Counted from the first letter of the stretch, positions 44,720 to 53,507 are shown. The stretch is 64,000 bases of DNA from Enterovibrio norvegicus FF-33 (GCF_000286835.2 NZ_AJYD02000038.1:2015004-2079003); one strand, 5' to 3'. The notes: generated by a model from the sequence alone, not told the origin. A program made the numbers and translations.

Positions 44720-44735
44720 TGGCACGTCTTCTGCA
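44720..44735 (+). promoter_or_regulatory. sigma-54 promoter of sypPQR
   Basis: TGGCAC-N5-CTGCA, with GG and GC ten bases apart, 41 bases before the sypP start. Confidence 0.82.
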
Positions 44736-44775
44736 ATAACACTCTCAGTTGTTCGTTTTTTTACTCGAGGTTGTC

Positions 44776-45846
44776 ATGAAGACCATTGTTCAGGTAGTGC
44801 AACATCTCAGACCAGGCGGATTAGAAGTGATGGCGTTAGAGCTGATGAAGTTCTCTCATCACGGTCACGCAATGAAGATTGTCAGCCTTGAAGGTGATGC
44901 AACATCCGCCCTTGCAGCATGGCCTCGTCTTCGCGAGTTTGATAATCAGTTGGTGTTCATGAATAAAGCACCGGGGTTCACGCCATCAACAGTGGTCTCA
45001 CTCAAGCGCCTGCTCACATCGTTAAATGCAGACCTTATCCACACTCACCACATTGGTCCGTATTTTTACGGCGGCCTCGCCGCTTTTCTTAGCCGTATCC
45101 CTCATGTTCATACCGAGCATGATGCTTGGCATTACAGCAACAAGCGCCACCAAATGCTGCATCGTATCGTTTCTACATTTGGTAACCCTATTCGCGTTGC
45201 CGATGCTGATGTAGTTGCCCACGCCCTCTCTTCAATATCAGGCATGAATGACATTCGCGTGATCAAAAATGGGGTAGATACGGCGAAATATGTACCAGGT
45301 GAAAAAACTGCTGCACGCGTTGCGATGCAACTGCCCACCCACGTAAAAATGGTAGGAGCAAGCGGACGTCTTGAGGAAGTTAAAGGACACGGCGTGTTGA
45401 TTTCCGCCATGGCCGAGTTACCTAGCCACATTCACCTCGCCATTGCAGGTTCTGGCTCAATGGAAATGCAGTTAAAAGATAAGGCCAAATCCTTGAACCT
45501 GAGCGATCGCATTCACTTTCTCGGTCATGTCGAAAACATGCCGCAGTTCTACCAATCACTCGATTTATTTTGCCTGCCGTCTTTCAATGAAGGGTTTCCG
45601 CTTGCCCCATTGGAAGCCCAAGCCTGTGGTATTCCGACTGCCGTGACCAACGTTGGCGGTGCAGTAGAAACACTGTGCCCCGAATCAGGGCTGATACTCA
45701 AAGCCGGTGACGCAAATGATATGGCGGAAAAAATCATCACCCGAATTCATGGTGTCAAATCATCAAACCCACGCGCATTTATCTCGAAACACGCAGACGT
45801 ACGCACCATGGCACATGCCTACGATTCTCTCGCAGAGGGTCTATAA
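44776..45846 (+). CDS. sypP: SypP-like GT4 glycosyltransferase
   Basis: A 356-residue GT-B enzyme. Motifs are HLRPGGLEVMALELM near the start, IHTHHIGPYFYGG, the donor-domain ASGRLEEVKGHGVLISAM and NEGFPLAPLEAQACGIPT with the E-x7-E pair. The ATG at 44776 is preceded by GAGG at five bases; a nine-codon upstream extension starts at a rarer codon. First gene of the last syp operon. Sugar unknown. Confidence 0.88.
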   Translation: MKTIVQVVQHLRPGGLEVMALELMKFSHHGHAMKIVSLEGDATSALAAWPRLREFDNQLVFMNKAPGFTPSTVVSLKRLLTSLNADLIHTHHIGPYFYGGLAAFLSRIPHVHTEHDAWHYSNKRHQMLHRIVSTFGNPIRVADADVVAHALSSISGMNDIRVIKNGVDTAKYVPGEKTAARVAMQLPTHVKMVGASGRLEEVKGHGVLISAMAELPSHIHLAIAGSGSMEMQLKDKAKSLNLSDRIHFLGHVENMPQFYQSLDLFCLPSFNEGFPLAPLEAQACGIPTAVTNVGGAVETLCPESGLILKAGDANDMAEKIITRIHGVKSSNPRAFISKHADVRTMAHAYDSLAEGL

Positions 45847-45847
45847 C

Positions 45848-47080
45848 ATGACACATGAACTGATTTTCTGGCTTACGGCCATCAGCATATTTTTGGTGAT
45901 ATACCATCACCTCGGCTATCCCCTACTGCTAAAACTGCTGGTGCGCCGTCCTTCTTCTAACGAAGAAAATACACACGAAGGAACGCCTGCTCGAGGCTAC
46001 CGTGAAAGTGTTGCAGATAGCGACTTGCCGACCATTAGTGTCCTGATGCCAGCTTACAACGAAGCAAACTGGATCGCAGACAAGATCCGTAACCTCGCAG
46101 CACTGGATTACCCAAGCAACAAGTTACAGGTGATATTGGCCTGTGATGGATGCAGTGACGATACCGCAAACATCGCCCGCCAAACTGCCGCGGAGGCGCT
46201 GTGTGCTCACCTTAATGTCACGGTGATTGAATATACAGAGAACGCAGGAAAAGTCGCGGTGATCAATACCACCATGCCGCAAATCAAATCGGACATTGTG
46301 GCGTTCAGTGATATCTCGGCGCTGATTTCTATCGATGCGTTCTACATCGCGGCTCGCCATTTTCAAGACCCAACAGTCGGTGTGTTGAACAGCCGTTACT
46401 GCTTGCTTAACCCCGCCGAAGGAGAGCAAAAATACTGGGATTATCAAAGCAAAATCCAGAGCAATGAAGCTCAACTGGGTTCATCGCTTGGTGCACATGG
46501 CGCGTTGTATTTCATTCGAGGCCATCTGTTTACACCATTAGCGCAAGACACCATCAATGATGATTTCGTGTTGCCAATGCAAATCGTGGAAAAAGGCTTT
46601 CGTGCTGATGTCCACGATGCGATTCAAGCCGTAGAGCTTGAGCCAACCAATGCACATCAAGATTTTCGCCGCCGCCTCCGTATTGGCGCGGGGAACTGCC
46701 AACAACTTCTGCGTCTTTTTCGTTTACTCAACCCTGCGCGTGGTGGCATCGCCTTCACGTTCGCATCAGGAAAAGGTTTGCGAGTATTGATGCCCTTTTT
46801 CATGCTAACCGCTTTGTTGGGTAGCGCACTGCTTGCACCATCAAATGGGTTCTTTGCCCTTGCGGTGCTCGGTCAAATCTTCATCTATCTTGCGGTGGGT
46901 TTTTGGCACCTTTCGGGCTATCAGCCCAAAGGCAGTATCGCGAAATCGCTGGTGTATTTGGTTACAGGACACACCGCCAATTTCATCGGTACGTTACGTT
47001 ACATCACAGGCTTAGAGACAGGGAAATGGACCCGCATCTCTGAGGTGTCGAAGAATACTCACAAGGAAGCATCAAAATGA
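45848..47080 (+). CDS. sypQ: SypQ-like GT2 membrane glycosyltransferase
   Basis: A 410-residue processive-type GT2 protein. An N-terminal transmembrane helix (residues 5-24) precedes the catalytic domain with PTISVLMPAYNEANW, the DGCSDDT nucleotide-binding motif, and a central loop. Two or three C-terminal helices from about residue 310 (FFMLTALLGSALLAP, AVLGQIFIYLAVG) follow. This layout is that of membrane N-acetylglucosaminyl or glucosyl transferases. The ATG at 45848 is one base after the sypP stop. The stop overlaps the sypR start. Confidence 0.88.
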   Translation: MTHELIFWLTAISIFLVIYHHLGYPLLLKLLVRRPSSNEENTHEGTPARGYRESVADSDLPTISVLMPAYNEANWIADKIRNLAALDYPSNKLQVILACDGCSDDTANIARQTAAEALCAHLNVTVIEYTENAGKVAVINTTMPQIKSDIVAFSDISALISIDAFYIAARHFQDPTVGVLNSRYCLLNPAEGEQKYWDYQSKIQSNEAQLGSSLGAHGALYFIRGHLFTPLAQDTINDDFVLPMQIVEKGFRADVHDAIQAVELEPTNAHQDFRRRLRIGAGNCQQLLRLFRLLNPARGGIAFTFASGKGLRVLMPFFMLTALLGSALLAPSNGFFALAVLGQIFIYLAVGFWHLSGYQPKGSIAKSLVYLVTGHTANFIGTLRYITGLETGKWTRISEVSKNTHKEASK

Positions 47081-47742
47081 ATCTCATCATGAATTTGAAC
47101 GCGAACGTGAACAGCGACATCAACCCCATCACAGCGAAAGCAAAACGTGGATTCGACATTTTCTTTGCTTTAATTGGACTGGGGCTAACCCTTCCGCTGT
47201 TTCCTCTGATTGCGCTTGCTATCAAGATCGACAGCCGTGGTCCGGTATTCTTTAGCCAAATGCGTATCGGTCGTGCGTTACCTGACAGAAGTCTGATTTT
47301 TGAAATGCTGAAGTTCCGCACCATGCGTACCGATGCCGAAAGCGTTTCTGGTGCAACATGGGCGACCAAAACGGACCCTCGTGTCACACGCATTGGTCGT
47401 TTTCTAAGAAAAACACGCTTGGATGAAATCCCACAATTTATCAATGTACTCGTAGGTGATATGTCACTGATCGGCCCACGCCCTGAACGTCCAGGTTTCT
47501 ACCAAAAGCTGGAAAACGCTATCCCTTACTTTGCAGAGCGTACATACGGCGTAACACCAGGTATCACGGGTCTAGCGCAAGTTAATCAAGGCTACGACAC
47601 TTGTATTGACGATGTGCGATCTAAAGTGGGATACGACCACTCTTATGCATTGGCGCTTTCATCACCAATAACGTGGTTCAAGATGGATTGCTACATCATG
47701 GTTCGTACTATTGTCGTGATGGTGTGTGGTAGAGGCCAGTAA
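47077..47742 (+). CDS. sypR: SypR-like initiating sugar-phosphate transferase
   Basis: A 221-residue monotopic phosphoglycosyl transferase (bacterial sugar transferase family, WcaJ/PglC-like). A re-entrant hydrophobic segment (FDIFFALIGLGLTLPLFPLI) is followed by GPVFFSQMRIGR, LKFRTMRTDAE, and LDEIPQFINVLVGDMSLIG with the invariant PRPE. It adds the first sugar phosphate to undecaprenyl phosphate, starting repeat-unit synthesis. It lacks the extra N-terminal helices of WcaJ. Last gene of the cluster. Confidence 0.92.
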   Translation: MNLIMNLNANVNSDINPITAKAKRGFDIFFALIGLGLTLPLFPLIALAIKIDSRGPVFFSQMRIGRALPDRSLIFEMLKFRTMRTDAESVSGATWATKTDPRVTRIGRFLRKTRLDEIPQFINVLVGDMSLIGPRPERPGFYQKLENAIPYFAERTYGVTPGITGLAQVNQGYDTCIDDVRSKVGYDHSYALALSSPITWFKMDCYIMVRTIVVMVCGRGQ

Positions 47743-47783
47743 CCCCAAAGGCGGTCATTCATACATTTGATTCATCACAAAAA

Positions 47784-47828
47784 ACGCCGTTTCCCTTCGC
47801 GAAAAAGCGAGCCGGAAACGGCCTTTTC
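47784..47828. terminator. bidirectional terminator between sypR and the DUF4399 gene
   Basis: CGCCGTTTCC pairs with GGAAACGGC around an internal TCGC/GCGA stem; TTTT follows on the plus strand and a longer T run on the minus strand. It marks the right end of the syp-type region. Confidence 0.8.
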
Positions 47829-47877
47829 ATGCGTACACAATTGACGCTAGCAGGTCATTGAGATGACTTAATTTAGG

Positions 47878-48303
47878 TTACTGAACATTAATGGTGATTT
47901 TTTGAGAGAGAACGGGTTTGTCATGGGGGATATGCACAAAATCCGCCAGCAACAATTGTAGTGTGTGCTTACCTTTAGGCAATGTCAGCAGGGTTTCAGT
48001 TTGCCCTCCCCCAAAGTGCTTCACATTATCATTGGCGGGTAGCGGTAAGGCAAAATCCACCAGCGAATCGACATCAATCAGCAGGTGATGGTGACCCGAG
48101 TTGGGTTGATTGTCACCCGCAGGTGCGACATCCATGCCTTTTAACCCAAACACCACTTTGAAGGTCTCAGGTACAGTTTCACCATCTTTGGGTTGCACAA
48201 AATACACATCTGCACCGGCAGCAGAAGGCGTAGCCGCGAGTAACGATGAAGGCAGAAGCGAAGCGGTTACAAGCAATAGCGATGAGAGCAATGCATGTTT
48301 CAT
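47878..48303 (-). CDS. DUF4399 periplasmic protein
   Basis: A 141-residue protein with a signal peptide (about residues 1-23, ending LLAA) and a DUF4399 domain: VYFVQPKDGETVPETFKVVFGLKGMDVAPAG and the cluster SGHHHLLID, then LPKGKHTLQLLLAD. The histidine cluster suggests metal binding, but no biochemical role is known. It is a single gene with its own terminator. Confidence 0.85.
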   Translation of the reverse strand: MKHALLSSLLLVTASLLPSSLLAATPSAAGADVYFVQPKDGETVPETFKVVFGLKGMDVAPAGDNQPNSGHHHLLIDVDSLVDFALPLPANDNVKHFGGGQTETLLTLPKGKHTLQLLLADFVHIPHDKPVLSQKITINVQ

Positions 48304-48388
48304 AATGTTCCCTTAATAACGCTGTCTAACAGCTTTCAGCATGACTGATGTTTGGAAGGGATAAGTGTCAGGATATGGGACTTTTCCA

Positions 48389-48415
48389 AAAAAATACCGC
48401 CCTATCTTAGGGCGG
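48389..48415 (-). terminator. intrinsic terminator of the CoA-disulfide/persulfide reductase gene
   Basis: On the minus strand CCGCCCTA, loop AGA, TAGGGCGG then TATTTTTTTT. It lies about 70 bases after the stop codon at 48484. Confidence 0.9.
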
Positions 48416-48483
48416 CATGGTGAATCATTCTTCAGGGGTCAGTTAACGCGATGTCATCCGCCATGAGGCGTAACATTGAAACG

Positions 48484-50151
48484 TTAGCATTGAGACGTTT
48501 TCCACGTGCGATACCCACCAATGAGGTTTTTCACTATAAAGCCACTGTTCGCCAATTGGCGATAGGCCACGTTTCCGCGCAAGCCCACCTGACACGCCAC
48601 AATGATTTCTTTGTCTTTCGGCAGTTCATTCATACGCCCGCGAAGTTGATCAACGGGGATATTAATAGCGCCGGGGAATGTACCGACCGACTCAAGCTCA
48701 CCCGGATTACGCACATCTAACAGGACTTGGTCGGCGGTTAAATTCGCCAACGCATCATAATGAATGCCATTAACGTCGCCTTTCATCACGTTGGTTGCCA
48801 CAAACGCCGCCTGATTAATCACATCTTTCGCGCTGCCATAAGGGGGGGCATACGTCAGCTCTACATGTTGTAGCTGTTCAACGGTCATACCCGCGCGCTG
48901 TGCAACCGCCAAGATATCAATGCGTTTATCAACGCCATCTTTACCAATAGCTTGCGCACCCAGAATTTTGCCAGATTCTGGCGAGAACAGCAGTTTCAGT
49001 GATACCACTTCCGCACCCGGATAATAGCTCGCATGGCTGGCTGTGTGCACATAGACTTTCTCATACGCCATTTCATCACGCCTGAGTTGCTTCTCATTCT
49101 TACCGGTTGAAGCGACAGCCAAATCAAACACTTTACAAATCGCCGTACCTTGCGTGCCTTTGTAGGTTTCGTGTGCGCCTAACATGTTGTCTGCCGCCAT
49201 ACGTCCTTGACGGTTTGCTGGGCCAGCAAGTGGCACCACGGTTTGCTTACCTGTCAAAAAGTCTTTTTCTTCGATGGCGTCACCCACGGCATAGATAAAC
49301 GGATCGCTGGTTTGCATTTCATCATTCACCCAAATGCCGCCAAGCTCGCCAATTCTTAGTCCCGTGGCGCGCGCCAATGTGGTTTCAGGGCGAACGCCAA
49401 TCGCCATGATCAATAACTCGGTGTTCAAGCTCTCACCGTTACTCAATTGCAGTGTGAGTGCGCCACGTTCTGCGTCATCTGCTGCTGCCTGAAACTCTGC
49501 CGATTGCAACGCAACCCCCAAACGCAAATCAATATCTTTTGCGCGAATTTCTTGATGAACAAATCCTGCCATTTCTTTGTCTACTGGCGTCATGACCTGA
49601 TCGGCCATTTCAACCAATGCAGTTTCAATGCCTAATTGATGAAACGCTTCCATCATCTCCAAACCAATAAAGCCACCACCAATCACTGTCGCATGCTTAG
49701 GCTGGTTATGTGTGATAGAAGTAAGGATCTTGTCCATGTCTGGAATATTGCGAAGCGAGAAAGTAAGCGGGTTATCAATACCGGGAATAGGCGGTACAAC
49801 AGGGCTCGCGCCGGGGCTGAGAAGCAAGAAGTCATAACTTTCCGAGTACTCAGTGTCGTCGAGCAAATTTTTAACAGTAACGGTTTTAGCTTCACGTTGA
49901 ATACTGATGACTTCGTTCATCACGCGGACATCCACGTTGAATCGCGATAGGAAACTTTCAGGGGTTTGCAGAAGAAGCTTGGCTCGGTCTTTAATGTCTC
50001 CGCCAATATGATATGGCAAACCACAGTTCGCAAACGACACAAAGGGGCCGCGCTCAAACATAATGATCTCAGCACTTTCACTCAATCGACGGGCACGTGC
50101 CGCGGCTGAGGCTCCACCTGCAACGCCGCCAATAATAAGGATCTTCGCCAT
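48484..50151 (-). CDS. CoA-disulfide/persulfide reductase with C-terminal rhodanese domain
   Basis: A 555-residue FAD/NAD(P)H oxidoreductase. FAD motif GGVAGGASAAARARRL and the redox Cys43 in SFANCGLPY are of the CoA-disulfide reductase/NADH-dependent persulfide reductase (Cdr/Npsr) class. A NAD(P)H-binding GGGFIGLE motif is near residue 155. A rhodanese domain occupies about 465-550 with its catalytic Cys520 in VACQVGLRG. Such fused enzymes reduce persulfides or polysulfides to sulfide. It is divergent from a YeeE-type sulfur transporter, suggesting a sulfane-sulfur unit. Start ATG 50151 with GGAGTGA upstream. Confidence 0.9.
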   Translation of the reverse strand: MAKILIIGGVAGGASAAARARRLSESAEIIMFERGPFVSFANCGLPYHIGGDIKDRAKLLLQTPESFLSRFNVDVRVMNEVISIQREAKTVTVKNLLDDTEYSESYDFLLLSPGASPVVPPIPGIDNPLTFSLRNIPDMDKILTSITHNQPKHATVIGGGFIGLEMMEAFHQLGIETALVEMADQVMTPVDKEMAGFVHQEIRAKDIDLRLGVALQSAEFQAAADDAERGALTLQLSNGESLNTELLIMAIGVRPETTLARATGLRIGELGGIWVNDEMQTSDPFIYAVGDAIEEKDFLTGKQTVVPLAGPANRQGRMAADNMLGAHETYKGTQGTAICKVFDLAVASTGKNEKQLRRDEMAYEKVYVHTASHASYYPGAEVVSLKLLFSPESGKILGAQAIGKDGVDKRIDILAVAQRAGMTVEQLQHVELTYAPPYGSAKDVINQAAFVATNVMKGDVNGIHYDALANLTADQVLLDVRNPGELESVGTFPGAINIPVDQLRGRMNELPKDKEIIVACQVGLRGNVAYRQLANSGFIVKNLIGGYRTWKTSQC

Positions 50152-50305
50152 AACTCACTCCTGTGTTTCTCCACCGACGAATGCATCGTGGTATCGAAAA
50201 ATGATACATAAACAAAACTGGGGGACTCGTCGTTTTCTGTCAGTACGAGCCAATAACTGCTACATTATATTAGATTAAACTCATATACAACACTCTAAAT
50301 TAGCA

Positions 50306-50333
50306 TTGACTTAAATAAAGATCGTCGTATGAT
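50306..50333 (+). promoter_or_regulatory. sigma-70 promoter of the YeeE-type transporter genes
   Basis: TTGACT, a 16-base spacer and TATGAT, 58 bases before the start at 50391. A short inverted repeat ATGAT-TAAT-ATCAT overlaps the -10 box and could be an operator for an ArsR-type sulfur sensor; no such regulator is in this window. Confidence 0.6.
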
Positions 50334-50390
50334 TAATATCATCATAAACGCATATGTATGTGTTTAATTGAAGAAAATCAGGGAGTAGTT

Positions 50391-50831
50391 ATGTCGTTTC
50401 AGATCCCTTGGGATACGTTCTCTTGGAGCCCATTGCTCGGTGGAATGCTACTGGGCGTTTCAGGGTTGGTACTGCTCACTTTCAACGGGCGTATTGCCGG
50501 AATCAGTGGCATAGTCGGTGGGTTGCTCAAACCACGAAAATCCGAATTCTCTTGGCGCTTGTTGTTTCTTAGCGGCATGGTTATCGCGGGTTTGACTGCC
50601 CCTCTGCTCGGATTTGAATACCCAGACTTGTCTTCTCTCACACCAAGCATTTCGCCGATGATGGCAGTTCTCGCGGGCTTGCTGGTCGGCATCGGGACTC
50701 GGCTTGCCAATGGCTGTACCAGTGGTCATGGAATTTGCGGTATGGGTCGGTTATCTAAACGTTCCATCGCCGCCACGCTAATTTTTATGACGGCAGCGTT
50801 TGTCACCGTATTTTTACGTCTTCACGCCTAG
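50391..50831 (+). CDS. YeeE/YedE-family sulfur transporter, first half
   Basis: A 146-residue membrane protein with four or five hydrophobic segments and the YeeE motif NGCTSGHGICGMGRLSKRS (conserved Cys for thiosulfate or sulfane handling). The ATG at 50391 follows GGGAG. It pairs with the next gene; together they equal one full-length YeeE/YedE transporter, like the PmpAB arrangement in other bacteria. Divergent from the persulfide reductase. Confidence 0.88.
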   Translation: MSFQIPWDTFSWSPLLGGMLLGVSGLVLLTFNGRIAGISGIVGGLLKPRKSEFSWRLLFLSGMVIAGLTAPLLGFEYPDLSSLTPSISPMMAVLAGLLVGIGTRLANGCTSGHGICGMGRLSKRSIAATLIFMTAAFVTVFLRLHA

Positions 50832-50840
50832 GAGGTTTCT

Positions 50841-51287
50841 ATGTTTTTTCGCGCAATCGCATTATTTGCAGGTTTACTTTTCGGCTTGGGCATGATGATT
50901 TCTGGCATGGTGAATCCAGCCAATGTAACCGGTTTTCTCGATATTTTCGGCCAATGGAACCCAAGTTTGGCATTTGTGATGGGCGGTGCGCTGCTTGTGT
51001 TCACACCGGGTTATTTTTTGTTGATTCGTCGACAACCCAAACCCGTGCTTGCGGAAACGTTTTGCTTGAGTGAGAACCAATCGTTAGATAAACGTTTGGT
51101 CTCGGGTTCTGCGCTGTTTGGCATAGGTTGGGGCTTGGCAGGCATCTGTCCAGGACCTGCCATCACACTGCTTGGTTCTGGCTCTGGCTCCGTCGCACTG
51201 TTCTTTCTAAGCATGCTCGCAGGAATGTATCTGGTAAATATCGTTGACGACAAACGCGCAGCGCTCGATATTAGCCCACAGCGTTAA
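50841..51287 (+). CDS. YeeE/YedE-family sulfur transporter, second half (DUF6691-type)
   Basis: A 148-residue membrane protein with about four hydrophobic segments. GLLFGLGMMISGMVNPANV at the start and GWGLAGICPGPAI near residue 95 are the YedE second-half signatures. It begins nine bases after the first half, with an AGGAGG site at 50829-50834, so both halves are made together. Confidence 0.88.
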   Translation: MFFRAIALFAGLLFGLGMMISGMVNPANVTGFLDIFGQWNPSLAFVMGGALLVFTPGYFLLIRRQPKPVLAETFCLSENQSLDKRLVSGSALFGIGWGLAGICPGPAITLLGSGSGSVALFFLSMLAGMYLVNIVDDKRAALDISPQR

Positions 51288-52067
51288 TTTTCATATTCGC
51301 TTTTTTGCTTAATCATTTGCCTCTCACATTACTCCCACCTCGCACACGATAGCTAAGTCATCTAAAGAAACCTGTTCAGCGCGAATATTCACCCTCGGAA
51401 GAGGGTCTGAATCCTGCCTCAGGAATCCTGAAATCACTCGGGTCTATCGTTAAAAAACAAAAATATCGACCTCCCGCTTTTCTTTTCCACCTCACAAAAG
51501 AACAGCCCAAAAAACGTAACCATATACACTCATCGCATAAAATATTGGGCAAAAGAAAGAGAAAACCAAAGTGCACATTTAATAACCACCTTTACACTTT
51601 GACTAACTTTCATTTATAAGTGCTCAATTATTCATGCAGATTATTATGCACCCAATAAATCCTGAAATTTAAATAGTATAATAAACCGTCACTCCTCATG
51701 TTTTTCTATGTGATAACCATCAAATAAATAGAATAATTAACAGTGTCTCATTTGTTCTCAATCATGATAAGCGACGTTTAGTTTCATATATCCAACCGTG
51801 ATGTAAATCATGTCATTGACATCAAAGCATTAAAACGATCGCTTATGAAACAGAGAGTAAACCCAATCATCCGTCTTATAACTGAAGCAACCAACGGTAT
51901 ATGACATAAAAATAGACAAAACCGATGGTGGATAATTTTTAATATCAGTTATATCTTATTGTGAAGTATGTGCTTATATATTCTTCAAGGGAAATTCGCT
52001 TAAAGAGTGGTTATGCAAGCACATGCTTCTCTTAGTAAATATCATCTTAAACAAACGGAGCTTATCT
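51288..52067. other. long A+T-rich intergenic region upstream of flp
   Basis: About 780 bases without a convincing gene. It contains a stem ACCCTC-GGAA-GAGGGT near 51390-51405, a CRP/FNR-like half-dyad GTGATGTAAATCAT at 51798-51811, and the paired inverted repeats at 51963 and 52013 (separate entry). Its low G+C suits a silenced, tightly controlled promoter for the pilus genes. Confidence 0.6.
51963..52029. promoter_or_regulatory. paired 17-bp inverted repeat upstream of flp
   Basis: GAAGTATGTGCTTATAT (51963-51979) is an inverted, 14-of-17 copy of the sequence at 52013-52029. Each half itself contains a near-palindrome, AAGCATGTGCTT type. The right copy lies 38 bases before the flp start, where an operator would act. 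Confidence 0.6.
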
Positions 52068-52265
52068 ATGTCATTATCTCAAATCACAAAGCGTTTTATT
52101 AATGACGAACGTGGCGTAACAGCAGTTGAATATGCAATACTTGGCGTTGCGATTTCAGCAATCATTCTGGCAGCTGTCGCAAACGATTCTACTCTTGGAA
52201 CGGCTATCAGTAACGCTATGACTCAGATTTCCACCAATATCACCTCTGCTAACACTGGGGGCTAA
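52068..52265 (+). CDS. flp: Flp-family type IVb pilin
   Basis: A 65-residue prepilin. The basic leader ends in RFINDERG and processing is expected before VTAVEYAILG, with the Glu5-Tyr6 pair of Flp pilins. The hydrophobic helix (AILGVAISAIILAAVA) follows. TadV cleaves the leader. The start at 52068 has CGGAG; an upstream 15-codon extension is unlikely. It is the major pilin and is followed by the rest of the tad operon. Confidence 0.93.
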   Translation: MSLSQITKRFINDERGVTAVEYAILGVAISAIILAAVANDSTLGTAISNAMTQISTNITSANTGG

Positions 52266-52287
52266 TTCACTCTAACGGGTTAGCTCG

Positions 52288-52719
52288 TTGAGCGCTTTAG
52301 AACTGCTTTTAATCTCTGGCTCAATAGCAGGGATGGCGACTGATATTTTACATAGAAAGATAAGCAATAAATTGTGCTTTGGCATTCTTCTAACATGTCT
52401 ATTATTGGCATTTTTCGAACAGAAATTGCAACTTCATGTATATCAATCTCTATCTGTTGTCGCTATTGGGCTAGTGCTATTTTATTTTGGGATTTTAGGG
52501 GCAGGAGACACAAAGTTATTTTCAGCATATGCACTCATTATTGACACCCAATATTTCTCATTAACAATATTCATTATTAGCTTTCTAGGCGCAATAACAG
52601 CATTAGTCATTTTGGTTATGCAATTCATATCAGAAAACAAAACCAATAAAGGTGTGCCTTATGGCGTTCCCATTGTGGTTGCGAGTTTGTTTAGCATTTA
52701 TTTAAGTAAGTTGAATTAA
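52288..52719 (+). CDS. tadV: TadV/CpaA prepilin peptidase
   Basis: A 143-residue polytopic aspartyl protease. The two catalytic aspartates are in MATDILHRKI and GAGDTKLFSAYA, the standard type IV prepilin peptidase motifs. It starts with TTG at 52288, because the in-frame stop at 52273 leaves no ATG before the first helix. It processes Flp and probably the TadE/TadF pseudopilins. This gene is more A+T-rich than its neighbours. Confidence 0.88.
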   Translation: MSALELLLISGSIAGMATDILHRKISNKLCFGILLTCLLLAFFEQKLQLHVYQSLSVVAIGLVLFYFGILGAGDTKLFSAYALIIDTQYFSLTIFIISFLGAITALVILVMQFISENKTNKGVPYGVPIVVASLFSIYLSKLN

Positions 52720-52722
52720 ACC

Positions 52723-53496
52723 ATGAGCCAACGTGTATTCTTTCTTATTGCTTTACTGTCCATAGGTGTAGGCGTTTTAGGCCTAAGTGGGTTTTTCCAA
52801 AGTAAGCACACTACCGCATCCGGAATATCGAATATTTCCTATCAGGTTGCTCAACTAAAATCATCGGTTAAACGCGGTGATACTCTGACTCGTGAAAACA
52901 TCCGATATTTCAAACTGCGAGAAGAAGACGCCCTGAAAAATGGGATCGTCAGCGATATCATCATCTCGCATGTTCCCGGCATGGTCGCCAAACGCGATAT
53001 TGGCGATGCCGTGTATCTTTCCTCGAGTGATTTTTTGCTCCCCAATGACCCCAATTATTTAGATGCTGTCATCAAAGATGGCATGTCGCCCTACGCCCTA
53101 ACCATTGATCGAAAAGAATTTATTGGCTCAGGTATTTCAGTGGGGGATAAAGTTGATGTGATGATTTTAACCTCTGACGAACAGAATATTGGGGAAACGT
53201 CTAGGTCTACTTATATCGAGTCTTTCCGTTCACTTTCCGTGTCTCCGCTTCTGCGTAACATACGCGTATTAGCGATTGAAGATGACCACGATGAATTGCT
53301 TCCTCTCACGATTGAGCTCAATCGTGAGCAAATCGCCAAAATGGTGATCGCTCGTCGAATAGGCATTGTTGAAATCATCAAGGCATCAGGCAATGAGCTT
53401 TATAGCAGTGGTTCAATGAACGCTGATACTCACGATGTACTTCCTAACTTCAAATCCGTTACTGAAATTCGTGGCCAAAATAAGGCCTTTAACTAG
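52723..53496 (+). CDS. rcpC: RcpC/CpaB, Flp pilus assembly protein
   Basis: A 257-residue protein with one N-terminal membrane helix (FFLIALLSIGVGVLGLSGFF) and an SAF/CpaB domain (VKRGDTLTRENIRYFKLREE). It is a periplasmic part that probably links the inner membrane to the secretin. Begins three bases after the tadV stop. Confidence 0.88.
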   Translation: MSQRVFFLIALLSIGVGVLGLSGFFQSKHTTASGISNISYQVAQLKSSVKRGDTLTRENIRYFKLREEDALKNGIVSDIIISHVPGMVAKRDIGDAVYLSSSDFLLPNDPNYLDAVIKDGMSPYALTIDRKEFIGSGISVGDKVDVMILTSDEQNIGETSRSTYIESFRSLSVSPLLRNIRVLAIEDDHDELLPLTIELNREQIAKMVIARRIGIVEIIKASGNELYSSGSMNADTHDVLPNFKSVTEIRGQNKAFN

Positions 53497-53507
53497 AGAG
53501 CAAGAAC

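Noticed and set aside
51798-51811. CRP/FNR site in the flp upstream region as a firm call
   Set aside because: GTGATGTAAATCAT matches only part of either consensus and is about 260 bases from flp, so it is mentioned only within the intergenic entry.
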